In this document: piece after piece, positions 6,176 to 11,870 of the stretch
How the letters are laid out: every line of letters begins with the position of its first letter
Numbering within the stretch: position 1 is the first letter of the stretch
NCBI GenBank assembly: GCA_034932685.1
Contig: JAYFOM010000014.1
Span: 1-11,870, forward strand
Direction of reading: 5' to 3'
Origin: JAQUCI01 sp034932685
GTDB taxonomy: Bacteria > Bacillota_I > Bacilli_A > Erysipelotrichales > Erysipelotrichaceae
Length of the DNA stretch: 11,870 nt
Program-made: the position numbers and the translations under genes
Notes under the pieces: generated by a model
Database searches by the model: none
What the model was told of the DNA's origin: nothing
What the model saw: only the letters and a program-made list of their open reading frames with translations

Positions 6176-6833
6176 ATTTGAAAGGTTTAATCTGATATGT
6201 TGTCGCAATCAGTTTAAATGCCCTCTTGTAAAGATAAAATGCATATAAGCCAAAAATTATCATTCCCCAATCTAAAGCCATCAACAAGATAAAATCATAA
6301 ATACCATGTAATAATACAGGAACAAGTAGAGACATTATAAGATAGTATTTACGTTTTTGATGAAAAGCTTTACTTAAGCCAAAGTAATAACCCATTGTAA
6401 CCGCAAATATCGTATGGGCAGGTACAGCCGTAATGGCTCTTAAAATAGCCACATTAGTTCCATAGGCCTCAACATACATGATGTTTTCAATTGTTGCAAA
6501 ACCTAATGAAACCATAACACAGTAAATTATACCATCATAAATTTCATCAAATGCGCGATGTCGAAAAGCGATCATTTTAGTAGCGACAAACTTAACACCC
6601 TCTTCAATTAAACCTATGCCAAAAACACTGTAAATAAAAAGAGTAAAAATAGAATAAATGCGATTAAGGCTTGGCAATAAACTCTCAAGCAAAATAGCTG
6701 GTATAACAGTAAGACAACCAACTATAAATAATGTGATAAGCAAACTTAGTGGTTCTTTATGATAACGATCAAAGTAAAGAATATAAGTAATGATCAAAAT
6801 CGTCGGTAATACAGCTAATATCATATTTATCAT
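6174..6833 (-). CDS. prsW: PrsW-family intramembrane metalloprotease
   Basis: 219 residues, matching the length of Bacillus PrsW. Seven to eight hydrophobic segments fill the protein. The family motifs are in order: EEGVKF (Glu77-Glu78), FDEIYDGIIY with SLGFATIEN (95-117, Glu116), AVPAHTIFAVTMGYYFG (His140), and LLHGIYD (His176). These acidic and histidine residues are the proposed zinc and catalytic ligands. In Bacillus the enzyme starts the breakdown of an anti-sigma factor. No anti-sigma or sigma gene is next to it here, so its substrate is unknown. The ribosome binding site is weak (GGTGA, about 4-5 bases before ATG). A TATAAT at 6866-6871 on the minus strand is a possible -10. Terminators on both sides make it a single-gene unit. 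Confidence 0.93.
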   Translation of the reverse strand: MINMILAVLPTILIITYILYFDRYHKEPLSLLITLFIVGCLTVIPAILLESLLPSLNRIYSIFTLFIYSVFGIGLIEEGVKFVATKMIAFRHRAFDEIYDGIIYCVMVSLGFATIENIMYVEAYGTNVAILRAITAVPAHTIFAVTMGYYFGLSKAFHQKRKYYLIMSLLVPVLLHGIYDFILLMALDWGMIIFGLYAFYLYKRAFKLIATTYQIKPFK

Positions 6834-6876
6834 AAATCACCATTTTCTTTCTATATCAATATATCATTATAAGCAT

Positions 6877-6910
6877 AAAAAAACAGCATCGTACTATGTA
6901 CGACACTGTT
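6877..6910 (-). terminator. Terminator of the purine operon
   Basis: A 13-bp stem (6898-6910 with 6882-6894, two G-U pairs on the minus transcript), a 3-base loop and a run of seven T on the minus strand. It begins five bases after the adenine deaminase stop codon and ends the permease-deaminase transcript before prsW. Confidence 0.95.
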
Positions 6911-6914
6911 TATC

Positions 6915-8678
6915 TTAAACAAATAATGGTATAAACTGCTTTGTATTTACTTCAATCAAACCTAAATCACTCATTTTAACATTGGGAACAACTGGTAAAG
7001 CCAAAGTTACAATACGCAACAAAGGGTTTTCCATCGCCGTTAATCCCAACTGATAGTTAGCAGCTTTCATCAAATTAGCATCTATCGCTAAATCTTCAGC
7101 TGGTTTTGGTGATAGAAGTCCACCGATTGGTAAAGCCAAGGTATGAATGATACTTCCATCAGCAACCGCAACCATTCCACCAGCAACCTCTTTTATTTGA
7201 TTAGCCGCAATAAGTGCGTTTTTGGCGTTATCATAAACAATAGTTAGGTTATGCGAATCATGTGATACTGTTGACGCCAGTGCACCATGCGTTGTTCCAA
7301 AACCACGAACAACATGTAATGCAATATTATCTTTGCCATAGCGATTCAATACTGCTACAAACTTTAGATCTGGATCATTTAGTACTACAAATCCATCAAT
7401 CACGTCAAGTTCTTCAACAACAGCATCAGTAGTTGAAAGTGTTAGATCAGCGAAAGTCATGATATTCGCTTTAATCTTGCCGTTTTCAATTGGTGCCTTG
7501 ATCATAAAGTCGCTAGTATTTAATTCTCTTAGATTAACAGAATTACGTGTTTCAATATCATATACTTTATCTTCAACTGTAACTAATAATTGATGGTTTT
7601 CTACAACATGTTGTCCCTCAAAAAACACAGCAGTTGGATTCATTTCCATCAAATCAGGCAGTAATACGATATCAGCAACATATCCTGGAGCTATAGCTCC
7701 AAGATTCGCCATTTTAATCTCCTTGGCGGTATTAAGCGTTGCACATTTAATTGCATCAATTGGATGCATTCCACATCTAATTGCTTCTTTGATGACATCA
7801 TTGATATGACCAACTTTTAATATATCTTCTGATTCACGATCATCCGTACAAAGACATAATGTATCAAGATAGCGACTATGTTTGATACCATCCCATATTG
7901 CCGCAACATTTTTACACATACTACTATCACGCATATCAAGATACATGCCACTGCGATATTTTAAGTAAGCTTCTAAACTTACACGACTTTCATGACAAGT
8001 ATTTGGTCCACCACATAGATAAGCGCTTAATGCTCGTCCCTTTAGAAAAGGAGCATGACCTTGTAAGTACAGATTATTATCTTCTGCCACTTTTATAATA
8101 TCAAGCATTCTATCTTCAGCATTGATAACTGCTAAAAAATCCATAACTTCCGCTAACCCGACAACGCGTTTTAAACCAACTAACGCTTTAATCTCTTCAG
8201 CAAGAAAATCGGCTCCGGCATTTTCAAGATTGGGTACAGCAGGAACACATGATGGAATATTGACCAATTGACGCATGGGCAAATCATCACCATCATCGTG
8301 CATATAAACAACCCCTTCAACACCCCATACATTACCAATTTCATGAGGATCAGTAACAACAGTAGTTGTTCCCCAAGGCAAAACCGCTTTACAGAAGTTA
8401 CGCGGCGTCATCATTGAACTTTCAATATGAACATGAGCATCAATCAAACCTGGTATAGCATATTGATTTTTAGCATCATATACCTTCTTAGCTCTAACAT
8501 CAGTAAGGTCATCATATTCAATATGACTGATAAAGCCTTGACTGATAAAGATATTTCCTAATATTATCTCCCCGGTGAACACATTGACAATATTAGCATT
8601 TTTAATCACTAGATCATTTTCAATAACATTCATCGCCGCATTGATCAATGCTTTTTTATCATTAACTTGAATTTTCAT
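6915..8678 (-). CDS. ade: Adenine deaminase
   Basis: 587 residues, close to the 577-588 usual for this family. It converts adenine to hypoxanthine and ammonia in purine salvage. The amidohydrolase metal-binding motif is IPGLIDAHVHIESSMM with His82 and His84, followed by VTDPHEIGNVWG (His112), QGHAPFL near 206-212 and the CTDDRESEDIL segment near 278-288. The C-terminal region carries GGLLSPKP and the MENPLLRIVTLALPVVP segment typical of bacterial adenine deaminases. AGGAGGAGT lies just before the ATG. It is 25 bases downstream of the purine permease and shares its riboswitch-controlled transcript. The start and end look intact. Confidence 0.97.
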   Translation of the reverse strand: MKIQVNDKKALINAAMNVIENDLVIKNANIVNVFTGEIILGNIFISQGFISHIEYDDLTDVRAKKVYDAKNQYAIPGLIDAHVHIESSMMTPRNFCKAVLPWGTTTVVTDPHEIGNVWGVEGVVYMHDDGDDLPMRQLVNIPSCVPAVPNLENAGADFLAEEIKALVGLKRVVGLAEVMDFLAVINAEDRMLDIIKVAEDNNLYLQGHAPFLKGRALSAYLCGGPNTCHESRVSLEAYLKYRSGMYLDMRDSSMCKNVAAIWDGIKHSRYLDTLCLCTDDRESEDILKVGHINDVIKEAIRCGMHPIDAIKCATLNTAKEIKMANLGAIAPGYVADIVLLPDLMEMNPTAVFFEGQHVVENHQLLVTVEDKVYDIETRNSVNLRELNTSDFMIKAPIENGKIKANIMTFADLTLSTTDAVVEELDVIDGFVVLNDPDLKFVAVLNRYGKDNIALHVVRGFGTTHGALASTVSHDSHNLTIVYDNAKNALIAANQIKEVAGGMVAVADGSIIHTLALPIGGLLSPKPAEDLAIDANLMKAANYQLGLTAMENPLLRIVTLALPVVPNVKMSDLGLIEVNTKQFIPLFV

Positions 8679-8703
8679 TACTCCTCCTTCTAGTTATTTT
8701 ATA

Positions 8704-10032
8704 TTATGCGTAAATAAAATATAACAATAGTGGTATCGCTAATATGTACATTCCTGGATGTACATCTTTAAACTTACCAGTAAACACCTTAATAAAGATA
8801 AATGCTAAAATACCAGCAGCGATACCGGCAGCGATTGAACCCATAAAGGTACCAAACATGATCATCACAAACGGACCAAAAGCTTCAGTAAAATCATTGA
8901 AATCAATGTCTTTAAGACCTTGTATCATTAAAAAGCCAACAAAGATCAATGCTGGTCCCGTTGCAGCATCGGGAATCATTAGAATCATTGGTGCAAAAAA
9001 CATCATTACAAAGAATAATAAACCCGTAACTAAAGCTGTAAAACCAGTTCTACCACCCGCTTCAACACCAGCTGATGATTCAACATAAGTAGTGACAGTA
9101 GTACAACCCATCGCTGCACCAGCACAAGTTCCAATCGCATCTACTAAAAATGGTTTTTCAATACCCGGTAAGTTACCATCTTTATCAAGCATATTAGCTT
9201 TACCAGCAACCCCTAATACTGTACCAAGCGTCGAAAAGAAATCTCCGAAGAAAGCGATAAACATGAGTACTGCACCTTGAGCAGTCCATATCGTACTAAA
9301 ATCAAGTTTAAAGACTACATTACTTACGGTAGAAAATGAAGGAACACTGAAAAAGCCGGTTGGAACAGTTGTAATTCCTAAAGGAATACCAATAACAGTA
9401 GTGATGATAATGCCTAACAACATAGCACCCTTGATCTTATATGCCGTTAATACAGCAATCAACAACAAACCAAACAAAGCTAATAATGTTGAAGTATTAG
9501 TAAAATCACCCATACGTAAACCATTACTAAATACAGCGATTCCTGTACTTTTCAATCCAAGATAAGCGATAAAGAAACCAATACAAGCACCAATTGAAAC
9601 CTTAATGTTTCTCGGTATCATCCTAACGATCAAATCTCTTACTCCAAATACTGAAAGAATAACAAATACGACTCCACTCACCATTACCATACCCATAATT
9701 TGAGCAAATGATATTGATCCTGATTGCAGTAAACCACCAAACATGAAGTTTGAACCCATACCACAAGCTAAGGCAAATGGTAAGTTAGCATAAAATGCCA
9801 TAAACAGTGTGATAACACAAGAAATTAAAGCGGTGGTAATCATTACTGCTTCTTTGGTGATCAAAAGACCATTGACATCAATCATGTCAGGAACACCAAA
9901 GCCGACGATCGCATTTGGTTGTAAGATCAACACATAAGCCATCGTCATAAACGTTGTTAAGCCGGCGATAAGTTCAACACTAAAAGAAGTTCCTCTTTCA
10001 GAGAACTTAAAAAACTGAGAAAGCTTTTCCAT
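8704..10032 (-). CDS. pbuG: Purine permease, AzgA/PbuG-type (NCS2-related)
   Basis: 442 residues with about 12-14 membrane segments. It matches the AzgA/PbuG group that imports hypoxanthine, guanine or adenine by proton symport. The N-terminal phrase FKFSERGTSFSVELIAGLTT is characteristic, as are ACGMGSNFMF near 90-99, FGDFFSTLGTVLGVAGKAN near 262-280, and CTTVTTYVESSAGVEAGGRTG near 309-329. The downstream adenine deaminase suggests adenine among its substrates, but substrate choice cannot be read from sequence. AGGAGGG lies eight bases before the ATG. A guanine-class riboswitch in the leader would lower expression when guanine or hypoxanthine is plentiful. Confidence 0.95.
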   Translation of the reverse strand: MEKLSQFFKFSERGTSFSVELIAGLTTFMTMAYVLILQPNAIVGFGVPDMIDVNGLLITKEAVMITTALISCVITLFMAFYANLPFALACGMGSNFMFGGLLQSGSISFAQIMGMVMVSGVVFVILSVFGVRDLIVRMIPRNIKVSIGACIGFFIAYLGLKSTGIAVFSNGLRMGDFTNTSTLLALFGLLLIAVLTAYKIKGAMLLGIIITTVIGIPLGITTVPTGFFSVPSFSTVSNVVFKLDFSTIWTAQGAVLMFIAFFGDFFSTLGTVLGVAGKANMLDKDGNLPGIEKPFLVDAIGTCAGAAMGCTTVTTYVESSAGVEAGGRTGFTALVTGLLFFVMMFFAPMILMIPDAATGPALIFVGFLMIQGLKDIDFNDFTEAFGPFVMIMFGTFMGSIAAGIAAGILAFIFIKVFTGKFKDVHPGMYILAIPLLLYFIYA

Positions 10033-10096
10033 ATTATTTTCCCTCCTATAAATATGTTCAATAGTGCATCACTGACAAAACATCTTCATAGGTTTT

Positions 10097-10159
10097 GCCA
10101 TAGTATCTTATTTACGGTAAGATGTAGAGACTGTCCACCTTATTTGGACATTATATGAC
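10097..10159 (-). promoter_or_regulatory. Purine riboswitch aptamer, guanine class
   Basis: All parts of the three-way junction are readable on the minus strand. P1 is GTCATA (10159-10154) with TATGGC (10102-10097). J1/2 is TAAT. P2 is GTCCA/TGGAC with loop AATAAGG. J2/3 holds the conserved TCTAC. P3 is TCTTA/TAAGA with loop CCGTAAA. J3/1 is TAC before P1. The base matching position 74 of the Bacillus xpt aptamer is C (10103), which specifies guanine or hypoxanthine rather than adenine. It lies 65 bases before the purine permease start and controls pbuG-ade. The expression platform is unclear: I see no terminator with a U run. CCTAT at 10092-10088 can pair with ATAGG at 10049-10045, the edge of the ribosome binding site, so translational control is possible. 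Confidence 0.93.
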
Positions 10160-10172
10160 CATTGATAAAAAC

Positions 10173-10200
10173 ATTCTAACATGGATAAAATATTTTTAAA
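10173..10200 (-). promoter_or_regulatory. Probable promoter of the riboswitch-pbuG-ade operon
   Basis: On the minus strand TAGAAT (10178-10173) is a good -10, with TTTAAA (10200-10195) as a weak -35 at 16-base spacing. The start site would be near 10166, about seven bases before riboswitch P1, the right place for an aptamer-first leader. TTGAAA...TAATAA further upstream is an alternative. Confidence 0.45.
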
Positions 10201-10237
10201 GATTATTTATTATGTAATCGGTTACAAGTTTCAATAT

Positions 10238-10260
10238 AAAAAAACCTATGCTAAGCATAG
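10238..10260 (-). terminator. Terminator of tRNA-Leu
   Basis: On the minus strand CTATGC and GCATAG (10260-10255 and 10251-10246) form a 6-bp stem with a 3-base loop, followed by a G and seven T. It lies 12 bases past the tRNA CCA end. Confidence 0.85.
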
Positions 10261-10272
10261 ATCATTTTAACA

Positions 10273-10359
10273 TGGTCCCCGAGGTCGGACTTGAACCGAC
10301 ACGGTATCGCTACCGGTGGATTTTGAGTCCACTGCGTCTACCAATTTCACCACCCGGGG
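10273..10359 (-). tRNA. tRNA-Leu (CAA)
   Basis: An 87-base type II tRNA with encoded CCA. The acceptor stem CCCCGGG pairs with CTCGGGG (one G-U pair). The anticodon stem GTGGA/TCCAC encloses loop CTCAAAA with anticodon CAA, read from 10325 back to 10323, for the codon UUG. There is a long variable arm (around ACCGGTAGCGATACCGT), and the T arm has GGTTCAAGTCC. It has its own promoter and terminator. Confidence 0.97.
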
Positions 10360-10375
10360 AAGCTGTCTAATAAGC

Positions 10376-10404
10376 ATTTTATCGCAATTAAAGTTAAATG
10401 TAAA
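10376..10404 (-). promoter_or_regulatory. Promoter of tRNA-Leu
   Basis: TTTACA (10404-10399), a 17-base spacer and TAAAAT (10381-10376) on the minus strand. The start would be near 10369, ten bases before the mature 5' end. The -35 abuts the stop codon of the upstream membrane-protein gene. Confidence 0.75.
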
Positions 10405-10911
10405 CTACTCTTTATGACTTTCTTCGTTTAGCATCTCATCTTGATCGTTGTCGTCAGTTGAAGTTGAAATAGTCGTTTTATTATTTCTATGAAAGAAGTT
10501 AACGATTTCAGTTTTAGTGCTAACATATTTATCACTAATATATTGTTTTGTGTTTTTAGCTGTCTTTTTAATACCGCTAATTATTCCCACAATAACTACT
10601 ATGATATATATAATAGCCACAAAGATCATGCTTATATCAACTGCTAATACAACTTTCGCTAGCATGATGTCATTTTTCATACCATCAAATAAATACGTAA
10701 GCTCAGCTAGATAGCCATTATAATAAAGCGGATCATAATTTTGATAGAATACCCAAGTTAAGATAAACGCGACGACCACAAACAACAACCAAAAAATAGC
10801 CAGAATCATACTAAAGGTTTTTTTCTTGATGGCAGTTATTAATATTGTTAAAAGACAGATGATAATCGAACCTATCACAAAGGTCATAAACACCGTTGAC
10901 ATAACGCTCAT
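10405..10911 (-). CDS. Hypothetical membrane protein with three helices and a charged tail
   Basis: 168 residues, not recognised. Three hydrophobic segments are visible at about residues 5-28, 34-57 and 85-113. The first two are separated by a short basic turn (AIKKKTF), and the loop between the second and third is Tyr-rich and probably extracytoplasmic. The last 55 residues are soluble: first basic (GIKKTAKNTKQYISDKYVS), then a strongly acidic end (STDDNDQDEMLNEE). By the positive-inside rule the C terminus is cytoplasmic. The ATG at 10911 has AGGAG nine bases upstream. No enzyme motif is seen. It sits between two tRNA genes and has no partner gene. It has no terminator of its own and may read into tRNA-Leu. 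Confidence 0.85.
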   Translation of the reverse strand: MSVMSTVFMTFVIGSIIICLLTILITAIKKKTFSMILAIFWLLFVVVAFILTWVFYQNYDPLYYNGYLAELTYLFDGMKNDIMLAKVVLAVDISMIFVAIIYIIVVIVGIISGIKKTAKNTKQYISDKYVSTKTEIVNFFHRNNKTTISTSTDDNDQDEMLNEESHKE

Positions 10912-10931
10912 ATCGATATTCTCCTATTTGT

Positions 10932-10940
10932 ATTATACCA
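10932..10940 (-). promoter_or_regulatory. Extended -10 promoter of the membrane-protein gene
   Basis: TGGTATAAT on the minus strand is an extended -10, with no convincing -35 at 17 bases. The start would be near 10925, immediately before the AGGAG site, giving a very short leader. It lies back to back with the tRNA-Ser promoter. Confidence 0.6.
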
Positions 10941-10948
10941 GAAAAAAG

Positions 10949-10977
10949 ATGACAGATTAAGCAATTTCATCTATAAT
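10949..10977 (+). promoter_or_regulatory. Promoter of tRNA-Ser
   Basis: ATGACA (10949-10954, five of six consensus bases), a 17-base spacer and a perfect TATAAT (10972-10977). The start would be near 10984, nine bases before the tRNA. Confidence 0.85.
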
Positions 10978-10992
10978 AAAAATGCTGTTTAA

Positions 10993-11080
10993 GGAGAGCT
11001 GGCCGAGCGGCTTAAGGCACCATCTTGGAAAGGTGGCGTAGTGCAAGCTACCATGAGTTCAAATCTCATGCTCTCCGCCA
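10993..11080 (+). tRNA. tRNA-Ser (GGA)
   Basis: An 88-base type II tRNA with encoded CCA. The acceptor stem GGAGAGC pairs with GCTCTCC. The anticodon stem CCATC/GGTGG encloses TTGGAAA, giving anticodon GGA at 11027-11029 for UCC and UCU. A long variable arm (GTAGTGCAAGCTAC region) and a GTTCAAATC T loop are present. Confidence 0.97.
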
Positions 11081-11092
11081 TTATGATTAATC

Positions 11093-11113
11093 ACCGCAAG
11101 ATAGCGGTTTTTT
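11093..11113 (+). terminator. Terminator of tRNA-Ser
   Basis: ACCGC (11093-11097) pairs with GCGGT (11104-11108) around a 6-base loop, followed by a run of T through 11113. It lies 13 bases past the tRNA. Confidence 0.85.
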
Positions 11114-11149
11114 ATTGCTTAGAATCAATATCGTGAATTCTTAAAGTAA

Positions 11150-11311
11150 CTTCCAGTTGTAAGATAAACTAAGGAATTATTAGACTTAATTCCAGTTATA
11201 ATGTTTTAACCGGAAATAAGTATGAGAATTTCGTAGGTTATAAAGCTATTTTAACACGACGAAAAGAACCGGTTATTTCCGTTTCTCAGACTTAATTCCG
11301 TTTTATAAATG
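11150..11311. repeat. Modular inverted and direct repeats beside the IS30 transposase
   Basis: The gene-free stretch 11114-11333 contains one sequence module in both orientations. Plus-strand 11211-11227 and the reverse complement of 11284-11300 match at 15 of 17 bases (CGGAANTAAGTNTGAGA). CGGAAATAA at 11211-11219 is also perfectly inverted at 11273-11281. GGAATTA/TAATTCC at 11173-11179 and 11187-11193 is another arm pair. AGACTTAATTCC is directly repeated at 11182 and 11288. A second motif, TTCC(A/G)TT.TAA-like, recurs near 11151, 11190 and 11297. This is probably the right end of the IS30 element, with transposase-binding sequences. The exact terminal repeat and target duplication cannot be fixed without the other end. 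Confidence 0.7.
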
Positions 11312-11333
11312 CACTCTTGTAGCTTCGATATAA

Positions 11334-11870
11334 TTACTTATAAAGCTTTTCTAGTATAGCTAGACCATATAGTTTGACGAAAGCTTCATTAGGACTAAAG
11401 CCTGACAATGAAGAAACCTTGCGGTTATTGATATTCATCATATGAACTTTCATATCGTCATTAGTATAAGAGTCCACAGATTGTTTTTTAGGGAAGAATT
11501 GTCGTAATTGCTTATTAATGTTCTCTACAGTAGCTTTCTGGTTTGAATTAAAGGCATCGCAATAAAAGACTCTTGTTCTTTCTTCACCTGATACAGGTGA
11601 ATGTTCAATAGCGAGAAAGTCACTAAATGAAGGATCGCGATCGGTGAGAATAACAGGAAACACTTTTTTGAAGAAGGTTGTTCCTAATTGTTGTTCAAGA
11701 TAGTTAAACTGTTCCTTGATCTTGGAAGAGTTTTTATTTTCGATGATAAATAATATGACAAAGTGTAACTCGACAATGATTAGTGATAAAATAGAATTAC
11801 TATCTGATCTGATAGATCCTAAGAAATCCATCTGGGTGGTGAACGTATTAGGCCTATTGTGAATAAAGGC
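11334..11870 (-). CDS. IS30-family transposase, C-terminal part (runs off right edge)
   Basis: The frame is open to the window edge, giving at least 178 residues. The ATG at 11831 is internal, because TFTTQ continues in frame before MDFLGS. This is the DDE catalytic domain of an IS30 transposase: first Asp in QMDFLG, second in VILTDRDPSF, and the Glu in NQKATVENINKQLR, 38 residues after the second Asp. The FYCDAFNSNQK and GFSPNEAF segments are typical of the Firmicutes IS30 subgroup with TDRDPSF in place of TDNGSEF. The C terminus looks complete. The helix-turn-helix N terminus would lie outside the window. The repeat-rich 200 bases after the stop are probably the element's right end. Confidence 0.9.
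   Translation of the reverse strand, partial: AFIHNRPNTFTTQMDFLGSIRSDSNSILSLIIVELHFVILFIIENKNSSKIKEQFNYLEQQLGTTFFKKVFPVILTDRDPSFSDFLAIEHSPVSGEERTRVFYCDAFNSNQKATVENINKQLRQFFPKKQSVDSYTNDDMKVHMMNINNRKVSSLSGFSPNEAFVKLYGLAILEKLYK

Noticed and set aside
8744..9280. Long plus-strand frames opposite the purine permease
   Set aside because: They are antisense shadows with no ribosome binding site or protein character, and the minus-strand permease is unmistakable.
11334..11831. IS30 transposase as a complete short gene starting at 11831
   Set aside because: The frame stays open and transposase-like to the window edge, so the internal ATG is not the start.

Overview
This is an AT-rich window from a low-GC Gram-positive bacterium. 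Supporting signs are strong AGGAGG-type ribosome binding sites, TATAAT-type promoters, rho-independent hairpins with U runs, CCA encoded in both tRNA genes, a mannose-family PTS, a guanine-class purine riboswitch and a Firmicutes-type IS30 transposase. Tryptophan is read from TGG and one gene ends in TGA, which fits the standard bacterial code and not the Mycoplasma code. An aerotolerant Erysipelotrichia-like organism is my best guess, but this is inference only.

Layout, left to right. (1) 1-320: possible first codons of a transposase at the edge, a short membrane-protein ORF that looks truncated, and a perfect 15-bp inverted repeat. (2) 329-2873, minus strand: a complete mannose/sorbose/fructose-family PTS operon, transcribed EIIA-EIIB-EIIC-EIID. 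(3) 3007-4836, plus strand: a Gfo/Idh/MocA oxidoreductase divergent from the PTS, then a GntR/HutC-UTRA regulator. The intergenic region holds a near-palindrome, a cre-like site and a good promoter. Together these look like one locus for uptake and oxidation or reduction of an unidentified sugar or sugar derivative. (4) 4916-6050, minus strand: Dps and a manganese-type superoxide dismutase, an oxidative-stress pair. (5) 6174-6833, minus strand: a PrsW-family membrane protease, bracketed by terminators. (6) 6915-10159, minus strand: a purine salvage operon, with a guanine-class riboswitch, an AzgA/PbuG-type purine permease and adenine deaminase. (7) 10238-11113: tRNA-Leu(CAA) with its own promoter and terminator on the minus strand, an unrecognised three-helix membrane protein on the minus strand, and tRNA-Ser(GGA) with its own promoter and terminator on the plus strand. 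(8) 11114-11870: the 3' end of an IS30-family element, with a repeat-rich flank and a transposase gene that runs off the right edge.

Most of the window is ordinary chromosomal content organised as short operons. I see no CRISPR array, toxin-antitoxin pair, phage genes or clear defence system. The best points for a second look are the riboswitch and its unclear expression platform, the shared control region of the PTS/oxidoreductase locus, the modular repeats beside the IS30 transposase, and the hairpin plus truncated ORF after the PTS operon.
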